From the NCBI RefSeq assembly GCF_901709675.1, contig NC_051104.1, positions 687,001 to 751,000 on the forward strand: a stretch of DNA of 64,000 nt. Reading direction: 5' to 3'. This document shows positions 19,870-32,500 of the stretch, piece by piece. How positions within the stretch are numbered: position 1 is the first letter of the stretch; each line of letters begins with the position of its first letter. A program made the position numbers and the translations under genes. A model generated the notes under the pieces. That model was given only the letters and a program-made list of their open reading frames with translations, ran no database searches and was not told the origin of the DNA. Source of the stretch: Syngnathus acus. Taxonomy: Eukaryota > Chordata > Actinopteri > Syngnathiformes > Syngnathidae.

Positions 19870-20250
19870 ATTGTTTAAAAAAAACATGTACAGTATAGTA
19901 AGTCTTTAAAAACACCATGTATAAGACAGACTGTTGTATTATTTTAATGACCGTGTATAGTAAGGATTTACCCATGTTTCGTAGGCCTTTTTTTTTTTTT
20001 AGAAAAACAATGACCATATATAAAAAAAAAAAATTATGTATACTAAGGCTTTGTTTTTCTTTTTAGAAAAAAAGACCATGTATATTCAGTTTTTTTTTTT
20101 AAATAAAAAATACCATGTATAGTCAGGAGGGTTTTTTTTTTTTAAATGAGCATGTATAATCGGGCTTTATTTAAAATGAATGACCCTGTTTCGTATTTTT
20201 TTTTTTTTTTAAATGACCATGTATGTATCGTAAGGCTTTAAAAAGTACCA
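19870..20250. repeat. Degenerate minisatellite
   Basis: Repeated degenerate units of the form ACCATGTATAGTAAGG followed by a T-rich run and AAAAATGA. Recognisable unit starts include CCATGTATAAG, CCGTGTATAGTAAGG, CCATATATA, CCATGTATATTCAG, CCATGTATAGTCAGG, GCATGTATAATCGGG and CCATGTATGTATCG. Units are roughly 35-60 bases and vary mainly in T-run length. The repeat at 20255 appears to interrupt it, because similar TCGTA-GGCTT sequence resumes near 20565. Confidence 0.75.
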
Positions 20251-20254
20251 TAGA

Positions 20255-20575
20255 TCTTCTGAACCGCTTTTCCTCATGATGGTCGTGTGCTGGAACCTAT
20301 CCCAGCAGACTTTGGGAAGTAGGCAGGGGACACCCTGGACTGGTCGGTTGCCAATCGCAGGTAGGGCACACATAAACAAACAACCACTCACACTCCCAAC
20401 CACACTCAAGGGCAAATTGGAGTGCTCAATGGGGCTACCATGCATGTCTTTGGAATGTCTAAGGATACTGGAGGAAAACCACACAGGCACGGGGAGAACA
20501 GGCAAACCCCGGAATTGAACCCTGCACCTTAGGCCTGTGAGGTGAATGTGCTAACCAGTGCCTCGTATGGCTTAC
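20255..20575 (+). repeat. Dispersed fish repeat, retroposon-like
   Basis: Same family and orientation as 56938-57293. Shared landmarks in order are TTCTGAACCGCTTTTCCTC, GTGCTGGAACCTATCCCAGC, GGGGACACCCTGGACTGGTC, CAATCGCAGG, GGAGTGCTCAAT, a GGAATGT-AAGG-GGAGG segment, ACGGGGAGAACAGGCAAA, and GTGAGGTGAATGTGCTAACC. This copy is more diverged than 56938. It encodes nothing. The widespread fish family may derive from a LINE 3' region, but I did not assign it. Confidence 0.75.
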
Positions 20576-23500
20576 ATTTTAAACATGATGAAGGCTTTTA
20601 TTTGAAAAGGCAATAAATGTGCATTTTCTGTAAAAATTGTGTGTGAATGTTGAAACGAAAAAAAGAAAGTGATATAATTTTTTTAGATTACAAAATTGGA
20701 TTGAAATGTATCTGAGGCCAGAATCGAACCAGCGCCTCCCAAGTACACGTACAGTACAACCATTTTTTTTTTAAACCACATTAAAGATTGTATGTGCCTG
20801 TGTGTGTCTGCCTACACCTCAGTGTAATGTACAAAAAGACCACAACATACCTTTGAATTATCAAAGTCACAATTTAATATTCGAGCAGCCAATTAATGTA
20901 TTACGTTTCACAACGTTCTATGCAAATTGTACTTTTCACCTACCTTTGATTTTTATGAAACGTGAGCTTGATGTAATGCAAACCACACTAATTAACACGG
21001 TAATTACAAACCCATGTTAAGTGTAGATTAAACAATCAAAGCAGAAAAAGGACCAAGTGTATGTAAAGCACATTTTGGCTGCCAAACTCAAACTATTGCA
21101 GACAGCTTGCAATGTTGCACTGCAGACTACAACTGCTGAATTATTAATTCCCAATTTTTTTTTTAATGAAGCATTGGTCAACTTCGACGAACTATGTAAA
21201 ATATGCAATATGTTATCTTACTTGTCCACAACGTCTAAATATTAGGAACATCCCTCTCGTTGCGGACCCCATACTGCAGTTGACATTGTTGACAGAGTAG
21301 CAAAATTAAATTGTTTAATAAGGTTCAAAATGTTCAGAATCACTGTGCAAGTGTACCTAATAACGTGTCTCGTGAGTTTACGCGGATAAATTGCGTCCAA
21401 ATCATTCTTTTTACGTTTCTTCTTTTTTTGCTCACATTTGCCTGTTAGTTTTTTACCGTTCACTATTTTTCCCCTCCATGCGAGTTGCAGGTCTGCATTT
21501 AGGAGCTTAAAAATAGTCACGTCACGTGTAGCGCGTCCGCAAATTACGCACAGTCCGTGGACCAACATAATACACAATAATAACAGTCAACGCTTTGTTG
21601 CATCGCTGCCTTCCCCCCCCCTCTCCCCATAACTTCAAAATAAAATAAGAAAAAAACTGCAAGCAAAAAGAAACACGTTGCCCCAAAAAAGCACACGACT
21701 TCTTCCATATGACTGAGACTTGATGCGCATGCATTTAAAGTGCTTGCTTATGGCCATCTACTTTAGTTTCCGCGCGCACACGCGCGCGCACACGCTTATG
21801 TAATGCGATGAGGCGCCATTGAACGCATAGCTGGGCTGGCTTCGTGTTTGGCATGTCACTCGCGTTGGCCCACTCGAGCACGCTGCTCGTGGAGGATGAT
21901 GGCAGCTCGTTACATTTAACGTGCTGTTGACTCGGACATTATCTAGTCACACCATGTTTACACATGCTTTTATTTTTTAACGATGTCCTATTGCTGTTTA
22001 GTTAAATGACATTTCGATAAATAGGCCAGGTAATATTCTGGTTATCTGTTTTCACAGGAGGGTCAAAATAATAGAAACGGAACAATAACTAACATTGTTA
22101 AATTGACAACATAAAAAAAAAAAAATTAATCGATTTGGAGGTATTGATGTTTTATTTTCGTGGTAAGGGTTTGCACTATCATAAAATCAATACAAATTAT
22201 CATCATTGTAGAAATATTTTGAAAATTGTTTTAGTCATGGATTTATATATTTTTTTATACATTGTGTTGCTAAAAGATGCTTTCGTGTAATTATTTATTG
22301 TATCTGTTTTAAATATTGGATGCGGTTTGAATGAATACACTCCCAAGTTAGCGTTACAGGTACATTTTTAGTCTTTGCACTTGACTAAGCTGTTAATCAA
22401 GAGAAATTAATGCGAGTGTTATGATTATTATGAAATATAGTTCATGCATGACTTTTATTTTTTATTTTGCTAGTTGCGCTCGTTGAAGACGTTGTCATTT
22501 GTCTCACACTGACAGTGGTTTCTACTCAATTGCCCAAATATGGTCAGCATAATTTTAAAAACAATCATCAGTGTGATGCAGTGCACGATGTAATGTCCCT
22601 TTAAAAAAAAAAAAAAAAAGAAACATTTTTGAAGGCATCTGCTGTTGCGATCGTGCGCGCGCGTGTACGTGTGTGTTCGAAAGAATGCAATGGACTCTGC
22701 CTGACGACAGCATTGTTAAATAGAGTCGAAAAAGTCATTTCCGCGTCACCCCCCGGACGTAATAGTCCATGAAAAGGGAAATATGAATACATTTCAATAC
22801 ATTTCCAACAAGATGGTGCATGCATTTTGCCCCCCCCCCATACACACACACACACACACACACACACAACCACACACGCTAGCACATGATCTCGTGTTTT
22901 GACTACTTTTCCCCCGATAACGAAAATGCCACTAGCTGCCCCCCCCCCCCCCTCCTTTTTTTTTTTTTTTTTTGCTGTCCGTGCATTGCTGACAAAGACT
23001 TGTCACATGCACGACGATCACGACGTGATCTCTGGCTGCCTAATGGGCCGCTCAAGCAAGCTGCAGACAAACAATAAAGAGAAAAAAAAGAGAGGGGGTC
23101 TTGAGTTGGGGGGTTCACTTTTCATGCTTTTCATGCACTGCTGCACCCCCCCCCCCCTCCCCTTCACTGCCCCTCACCCCCCTTATAAATCCAGGCGATC
23201 CCACAAACGGAAATAAATTAGATTGCAAAATGAGATTCCCCAACAATTAAGTAAGGCCAACTTATTTTTTGTGTGTATACACAAAAGGAACAACCGGCGT
23301 GATTAATCGATTAAATTTGCACATTACTGCGGGGCAAAAGTGATGGATGTTAATTTGGATAAACAGAAAGAAGGGGGCGCTAGGGTAGATGTGTGTGTGC
23401 GCGTGTGTGGGCGGCAATTCGTATTGACTAAAGTTGCAAACACACGCTGGCAATTGCACGTTTCCCTTAAATCAATCAAGCGATTCCAACTTTAATGAGT

Positions 23501-24089
23501 CACGTGGCTATTTTTTGAAATTATATTTTTTTGGGGGGGGCAGTTATTAAATATTCGTTTTCGAGTTTTTGTTGTTCCGCAAATGACAACAATCAGGGAA
23601 GAAGTCATCTGCAATCGGTTGCTATAACTAATTAAATCAAGCCCAACGCATTGTTTTTTTTTTGCATTTGTATTTTTTTAATCGTTGAATATAGTACGAA
23701 AATGTATCCAAACATTTTTTTGTGTTGTTGGTGAATCGAAACTAAATTTGACATACGAGCGCATTTCTCCATAAATACCGACCACTTCTAAAAACATGCG
23801 GATAAATATGGAAAATTGAGCTAGTTATACATGTATAATAATAATCATAATAATAATAATAATACTTCCTTTCAGACAACACAGGTAACTTTTAGTGTAT
23901 ATTTATCACGTATACATAATAAACAGGTTGACACGGAATTGTTCAGGCTTTTTTTCACTATTCGAGACGATTTCGTCGACATGACATTTAAATAACAACA
24001 AGGATTAAAAGTGTGCTACTCCAACGGGACCTTTAGGGACGAGAATGCTGCACGGTGTCTGGCTATACATGATGGCGGAAAAAAAGAGA
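20576..24089. other. Noncoding, 3' flank of zic1
   Basis: No gene supported. AT-rich, with short CA/TG (22842-22876, 23390-23410), poly-C (22830-22839, 22939-22953, 23146-23157) and T-rich runs, plus a GCGCGC/ACACGC patch near 21770-21795. Some parts may be regulatory. No transposon termini were identified. Confidence 0.4.
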
Positions 24090-24486
24090 GCACATTTAAT
24101 ACTATAAGCTCGACCTTGTAATACTAGTGATCATTCACATTTGGTACACGACTAGAACATTCTTCTTCAGTGGCGTCTATTGTCCATATACCAAGGGAGC
24201 ACAATTTTTTTTCTTCACAACCTTAAGATATTTACAAAATAAAATATTACAGGTATGTTTCTTTTCCATCTTGGTTGTGGTATGTACAAAAACAATTCCC
24301 CCTACGCCCCCCTTTTTGCAACTTTTGGAGCAGTCCTTAGTTAAAAATAAAGAAAAGTTGGCTTCTTCTTTTCTCTTTTTTGGTCCATGCACTCTTTCAG
24401 TCCACGCTCCAAAAAGTCTTTGCAGTCCAGAAAAAAAACACCTTTCCATTTTTAAACCCACCCAATTTCCCCCCAAAATATTTTTT
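24090..24486 (-). other. zic1: Probable zic1 3' untranslated region
   Basis: This region lies directly after the zic1 stop codon on the minus strand. It is AT-rich and lacks coding character. A variant poly(A) signal ATTAAA sits on the minus strand at 24095-24100. I saw no canonical AATAAA on that strand between it and the stop codon. The true transcript end is unknown. Confidence 0.35.
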
Positions 24487-26079
<1,593 letters not shown>

Positions 26080-26560
26080 CTTCGCCCACTCGGTCTGTGC
26101 GCGCGCCGACGCGACTGAAGACACGGGTGAAAAAATCACGCACAGATATTCGTCCCTCCCGCCCCCTCTCCTTCACTTTCTCTATCTCGTCCCAACTCCC
26201 CCGAAATCGCCCGAGTCTTGTTTACTTTCTACGGCGCCCTTCTCGCGCACATCTTACGCCCACGCGCCCCCCGGAAAAAAAAAAGAAACCCACGCGCTAT
26301 TGTCTCTCGTGTTTTGTTTTTGGGACGCTCGATCTCCCCGTGGCGTGACTTTCACCTCCTCGCTCGGGCGCTGAGCTGCAGACTGATAGTCGCAATCATT
26401 CCTGCAGATAAATGAATTGCAAAGACAACACGGTCCAGCCCTGATGAATGGGGAGGGGTGGGAGCGGGGGGTGCTGTCACGTGAGGACCCGGCCGCTCGT
26501 CGATTGGTCGGCGCCTACAAGCCCCCCCATCTCCCTCAATAACATCCACTCAACAAATAA
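26080..26560 (-). promoter_or_regulatory. zic1: zic1 5' region and candidate promoter
   Basis: GC-rich DNA directly upstream of the zic1 start. It holds a CCAAT box on the minus strand (plus-strand ATTGG at 26503-26507), a CACGTG E-box at 26478-26483, and GGGGAGGGGTGGGAGCGGGG, a likely GC-box/Sp-type tract, near 26448-26471. The transcription start is not determinable; part of this interval must be 5' untranslated. Confidence 0.5.
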
Positions 26561-27540
26561 CAATCCACGTAGCAAGACGATTGGTCTCTTTGCATCATCA
26601 ATCCATGCAGGTTTTTTTTTTTTTTTTTTGCGGGGTGGATTGAAAGATTTGGAAGAGGAAAAAAAAAGAACATTTGGCATTAATATAACAGTCAAAATAG
26701 AAAGGTGCCTTCACTGTTGGTGTTCGAGACATTTTGCACCAAGTTTGCAAATTTGTAATGACGTTAGCCGAGCATAAAAGTCAAATTTAAAGGCTTTTGG
26801 TAAACAATACTTTTTTTTTTAACTTGCATGGTAACTAAAACTGATGAGGTAAGCTAACGTTGAGCTTTTCTGTCATCGTCAATTTTTTGTTTAATTAAAA
26901 TTTACCTACTTGTTACGAAAATGATTCCCATTGTAAACACAGAAAGTCACATCTTTTTGTACAGCTATGCAGTCTTTTTGCAAACGTTCCACGGTTTTTT
27001 GTGTGCATGAAATAACTCACCAAAAATAGTTCCTTTACAATGAGCTACACATTCCCAACATGTTTCTAAACTTTTCTTATATTTTCATAGACACCCCCTT
27101 TGCCCCTTAACCTGTTTTATTAAACATTTTGATGATAATTTATCCCTTCCCGATGGGCTGCACATGTGCCGGGTGTGTCGCTTTCTAAACTTTTCTAGAA
27201 TTTCCCACATTTCTTGTATTTTGGTTCTTGTCAACAACTTCCCACATTCTTTCGCTGAAATCACAATTTGATTCCTTCCCATTTTTCAAATTTTTGTTTG
27301 GGGGGAAAATAACTCCCGTTATTAAATCTGGTACATTCCCAAAAACTGTGTGACCCCCCCCCAAAAAACATCACACCCAAAGTAAATACAGCAGACTTCA
27401 TCGTCCATTTTGAAGCATCTCGCCTTCCACCTGGACTGCGTATATAGGCCGGCTACGTTGCTCTATAAATTGTCAAGTGTGTGTGTGTGTGTCTACGAGT
27501 GTGTGTGTCTACGTGTGTGTATGTGTGTGCGTGCGTGCGT

Positions 27541-27597
<57 letters not shown>

Positions 27598-29160
27598 TTA
27601 AGACCTTGTGGGTTGTCGAATTTATCAAGTGGGATTTGCGGCAGGAACCTGCGGCTGCCCCCGAGTTCAAAAATCCACATGCAGACTTTTTTTTTGCCAT
27701 ACGAGCCATTAAAAAAGAATCGACTCTCCCCACACACAAGCGTGCGCACGCACGCGTACACACACACGTGATCATTTGAATGAATGTGCTCTATAGTGTG
27801 CAGCATTGTTTTTCTTTTTTTTTTGGTTTTTACAAATTTCCGTTTTAAACGAAATAGATACTTTTTTTTTATGTACAATCGGGAAACGTTCTGTTGCATT
27901 TTGTGTTTAATGAGTGTAAAAGTTACACACAAGTGTCAAAAACAAGTTAGAATTTTCTGAAACGTATTTTTTACGACTCTGTTTGAATTTTAAAGTAAAT
28001 AGTTGCCACTCTAAGTTGTTTGTTTTTAAAGCCAAACTAATGAACATCCGCACGAATAAACTCCCCGTTCGCTTTGCTAATATTATATCCCCTTAAAAGG
28101 AAAAAACAGGAAACTTTTCCTTCTTCCTGTTTTCACCTGTTTCCTTTTTAAAAATGAACATGTCAAACTCTTGGCTGACAGCGTCCAGCTACACTTAAAA
28201 AGGTGAGTCAATATTTATAGAGGGGATGGCTCGCAAAATTGTTTATCAAGCTGTTTCGAAGCGTGCATATGTGTGTAATTCAAAACTGCGGAGGGGCTAT
28301 TTGCGGTGTACATTCAGAATGCATCCTACAATGGAACCATTTCCCCATGCATTTGATATACACAAACTATTTTTACTTGACATCCCTGACTGTTTTTTTA
28401 AGCGTTAAAATAGCACACTGAACGTAAAGGCTCGTGCAAATTCGTGGAAATTTCCGTCAAGAAAAATACACTTTTTACCCTTTGCCGCGCGCTCGTGTGC
28501 TCAAAAGTGACTCGTTGCGTCTAATTCCAACGCAGAACGCGGCGAACAAGCTCAGCTTTTCCATCGGCTGACTTCTTTCGTACTCGCACGCCGTTTCTCT
28601 TTTTGAACTTTCCCCCCCCGTGCATGCATATAGTCTGCATATGCATGCAAGCGCCACCTCCTCTGGCAACCATCTGCTGCTTACCGTCGCTTCGGCTCTG
28701 TCACCGACAAACCAAATTAGCCCGGATCGTGACAACAGGTCCTCGTCGTTGTTACGTTTGTTTCCCTTTATTTCATTTTTGGATGACAACTACGACGACG
28801 GCGAGAGGGAGAGCTGATGATTATTTTGAAAGCTGCGCGTGCGGACCCCAAAGTAAGAGGATTTATGCTTTGCCGGCTTTTATCCTCCTCCTTTTTAAAG
28901 GCGACTTCCCCGTTGGCAAGTATAGGAAAAAAAAGGAAAAACGAATAAAGAACAAGGATACTAATAAGAAGATATCACACGGCATAATTTGACCAAATAT
29001 GCCCTGACCATGATTTGTTTTTTAATCCGGTGAAAGAAAGTAGTGGGACCTCCGGGCACAAAAGAGAAGCCGCCTTGTATCCGGATTAGCCCTCCCCCCC
29101 CTTCCCTTTTTTTTTTAATGATACAATAACGTTTTGCATAACTTTTTCTCCCTTCTCGAG
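26561..29160. other. Shared zic1/zic4 intergenic region
   Basis: Noncoding DNA between the divergent genes. It contains T/A-rich runs, a long TG microsatellite at 27478-27596 and otherwise unremarkable single-copy sequence. In vertebrates this kind of interval is expected to carry enhancers used by both genes; that is inference here. No open frame resembles a gene. Confidence 0.45.
27478..27596. repeat. (TG)n microsatellite in the divergent interval
   Basis: TG repeats with CTACGAGT, CTACGTG, GTATG and GTGCGTGC interruptions on the left and a pure run on the right. It lies about 1.4 kb from the zic1 start and 1.9 kb from the zic4 start. Confidence 0.97.
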
Positions 29161-29164
29161 TGTT

Positions 29165-29507
29165 GCCTGACGGCAGCGCGCATGCGCGCCCCTCCTCTCG
29201 CTCGCTTGTCACCATTTTTCTTCTGGTTGGGAATGTGTCACCGGTGACGTCAATCAGCCGCCTCTGACCAATTAGAGCGCGGCCCGATTGTTTGGCTCCG
29301 CGGGCTGCGAGCGCCCACCGCGAGCCGCTATTCTCTATCAAATGCGTCCTGCTGCCCAGCGAATGTAGCCCCGCCGCTACATACAACTTTAGAAAGTTTT
29401 TTTTAGTATTTCGGAATTGCGATTAAAACACGTTTGTCATCATTATTGTTTTGCCCGCTGTCAAGTGCAATAATAATAATAACAATAATAAAAAGATTAA
29501 AGGAGGA
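29165..29507 (+). promoter_or_regulatory. zic4: zic4 5' region and candidate promoter
   Basis: GC-rich before the zic4 start, with a perfect CRE-like TGACGTCA at 29245-29252 and a CCAAT box at 29268-29272 about 16 bases downstream, followed by GCGCGGCCC and GCGAGCGCCCACCGCGAG. The spacing of CRE-like and CCAAT sites is typical of a TATA-less promoter. The start codon context at 29508 is GGAATGA with G at -3. The region upstream of the ATG has no in-frame ATG. Confidence 0.5.
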
Positions 29508-32500
29508 ATGAGCACCGATGCGCTGAGAAGCCCCGCGATGGACCCTGCCTTCCCCAAACGGAATGTGGCGCTGAGATTAGTTGATTTGGCGGGGGCTCAC
29601 CACCACCGCCGCCACCACCATCATCATCACCGCCACCCTGCCCCTCCGAGCGTGACAGGCTTCCCGGGGTTCGGCAGCCATCCGCACTCAATGGCTCACG
29701 CGCACCCCGGGGAGATGACTGCGGAACCCTGCCTGGGGCCGAGTCCATTCGGGCCAGAACACATGGGGCACTCGGCGGCCCTCAAAATCAGCCCAGCCCA
29801 TCATTATCACCAGCAGCACCAGCCTCAGCACAATCATCACATGGCAGGCCACAGTCAAGTGGTCTCCAGTCAAACGGGAGCTTTCGGGGCGACGCCGGTG
29901 CCCTACGCGGGTATGACGCACCCGGCTGAGGCGCTGACCGCAGGTAGGGACTTCCTCCGCGCCATGCCGGGGCTGGCCGACCATCATCACCACCACCACC
30001 AGCAGCAGCAGCAGCAGCAGCACACTGCCGCCGCCGCTTCTCACCACGGAATGTTTGTCTCGACAACAGGTAGCTACCCCGCGCACTACGGCCACGACGC
30101 CGGCAACCATGCGCTCTTTTCCGGGCTGCACCAAGAGCAGCCTCCGGGCGGCCAACTCCGCTTGGGACTACCGGGGGACGTGTACGTGCGCTCGGAGCAC
30201 TTGGCGGCGGGCACCCGAGCCGATGCATTTTACGGGGGGCTTAATCTGAATCTGGGCGCGCACCACCACCCGCACGCGCACCAGCACTCTCCTCACGGAA
30301 GCGGCGCATTTTTCCGCTACATGCGGCAACCCATCAAGCAGGAGCTGATCTGCAAGTGGCTGGAGCCGGGAGAAAAGCGCTGCGCACGCACTTACGGCAC
30401 TATGCACGAGCTGGTCACGCACGTCACCGTGGAGCACGTCGGCGGGCCCGAACAGGCCAACCATATCTGCTTCTGGGAAGAGTGTCCGCGCGAGGGCAAA
30501 CCCTTCAAGGCCAAGTACAAGCTGGTCAACCACATCCGCGTCCACACGGGCGAGAAGCCCTTCCCGTGCCCCTTTCCCGGCTGCGGGAAAGTCTTTGCGC
30601 GCTCGGAAAACCTCAAAATCCACAAAAGGACGCACACAGGTGAGTTTTTCTTAGGAATTACGCGTTTTTCGGGCACTAAGTCATTTTGAGTGTTGTGGTT
30701 TGGAGGTGTGTGTCTCGGGGGGGGGGGGGTGCATGGGTAGGATTATGGCAGCTCACTCATGCGTTTGACGCTTGGACCGCTTGTTTACACCACAGCACAA
30801 AAGAGACGTGCATGTCTTATTAGTGACCCCCCCCCCCCCACGTGCCACCCATATACCCCCCCCCCCCCACACACACACACACACTACCTTAAGTTTGCCG
30901 CTGTCATGTCCAGACACTTGTTGCCTGTTTATTGCAACGACATCAACACTGTTACTATTGAGTATCCCAGGTGTGCAACCTGTGGTGTGTGTGTGTGCTA
31001 TTTATGCACCCCCCCCCCTTTTTTTGTAAAGGTATAAACTAAACAATTTACATACAAAATATATATTAATGAACATCTGAGGTATATTTAACAACACTAC
31101 AAAGCGAGCTTTTTTAACATATCTAATAATTGGGGTTCAAATTTTGAGTTCACAATCTTTTTTACAGTGTTAAATGGCTGCAAATATATACAGAAAAAAA
31201 TACTTAACTTTGGCTAAAATGTCCCATCAACATGTTGGTGTGCAACCTGTAGTACGTGGGCCACATATGACGGCCGAGCACATTTGATTTGGACGAAACC
31301 ACTCTTATAAAGTCTTAACCCCAAACCCATAAAATATTAAAATGTAGCCTCTGAGGACCGAGGACTGAGAACTCAATTGGTGGGGGAAAGGGGCTCATAC
31401 ACACATTATTTCTTATTTAAGGAACACAGCTGAAAATATCCCTAACAAAACTTCGGATATAACTGGGTCGTACCATTGGTGTGCAACATGTGGCACATGT
31501 GTTATTAAAGGTCCGGCTACAGCAAACAAAATCGTAAACTACTGTAAAATATATCTATATACTTATAAACATTCCGTTGTACAACATTCAATAATTCACA
31601 CAAGATTTTCTTTAATTTGTTTATCATCATTTTAAATATTTTGTCAAAAAACTAATCCTCAAAGGACTAGGTTAAACTCAAATGGCTCCCAATGGAAAAA
31701 AAACAACAAACCCTGCTGTTGATACTCCATCACTCATGCTGGCAGCTGAATATGTTGCTTGCCTAAAAAATAAAAAAATAAACAAAAAATTACAATATTG
31801 AATTGAATTCCTTTATTGTCACGTTAACGCAGTGTTAACTGTGAAAATTAGTTTGGCAGCTCCACATGGCAGGTTATGCACATACATATATATAAAACAG
31901 TATAAAATACAGATAAAATGCAACACAAAAACAAAATAATAAACAAGAATCAAGTCTGCGTTTGAGCGGTCAAAGTGCAAAGGTCTCATCATCAAGTCCC
32001 CAATCACATTTTGTCATTAAATTAATCCTCGGAGGACTATAAAATTCGAATGATCTCCGATGGGGAAAAAAACATTTGAAACGCATGATCTTGATATTAA
32101 ATTGCAAGCATAACTTGTCAACACTGACCCCAATCACTTTTATTTTTTACTAAAGTACTTTTTTGCCAAAGTGCTAAATACAGACCTAAAACAGTCAAAT
32201 GACAAGTATGCCTGACTAAAATTAAAACAAGAGTTTTATTACTGTCAATCTTTTCCAAAACTAATGGTTTATAATATTTACTATTATTGTTTATCTTTAA
32301 AAGTCTTGTAACACTTGAATTTTTGTTCCAGGGATCAATAAAGGATTTCTTATGAAAAGGTCTTCCACTACCATTTATACGCTATACTAAAATCATAGGT
32401 GACTGAAAATATCATCTAACCTAAATTAATAATAGTAATAAAAGTAGCAACCCACATGCCCTCTCGCAACTTGCAGTGTGTGTGCAACCTGTGGCTCGTG

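Noticed and set aside
20700-20760. Possible tRNA-like sequence (GAATCGAACCAGCGCC)
   Set aside because: Only a B-box-like piece; no cloverleaf could be built, more likely a retroposon tail.
28080-28170. Short imperfect hairpin of AAACAGGAA/TTCCTGTTT
   Set aside because: Arms of about 10 bases in purine/pyrimidine-rich DNA can arise by chance; no further support.
29451-29507. N-terminal extension of Zic4 upstream of 29508
   Set aside because: The frame is open but the upstream codon at 29451 is TTG, followed by an Asn run from AAT repeats; the first ATG is at 29508.
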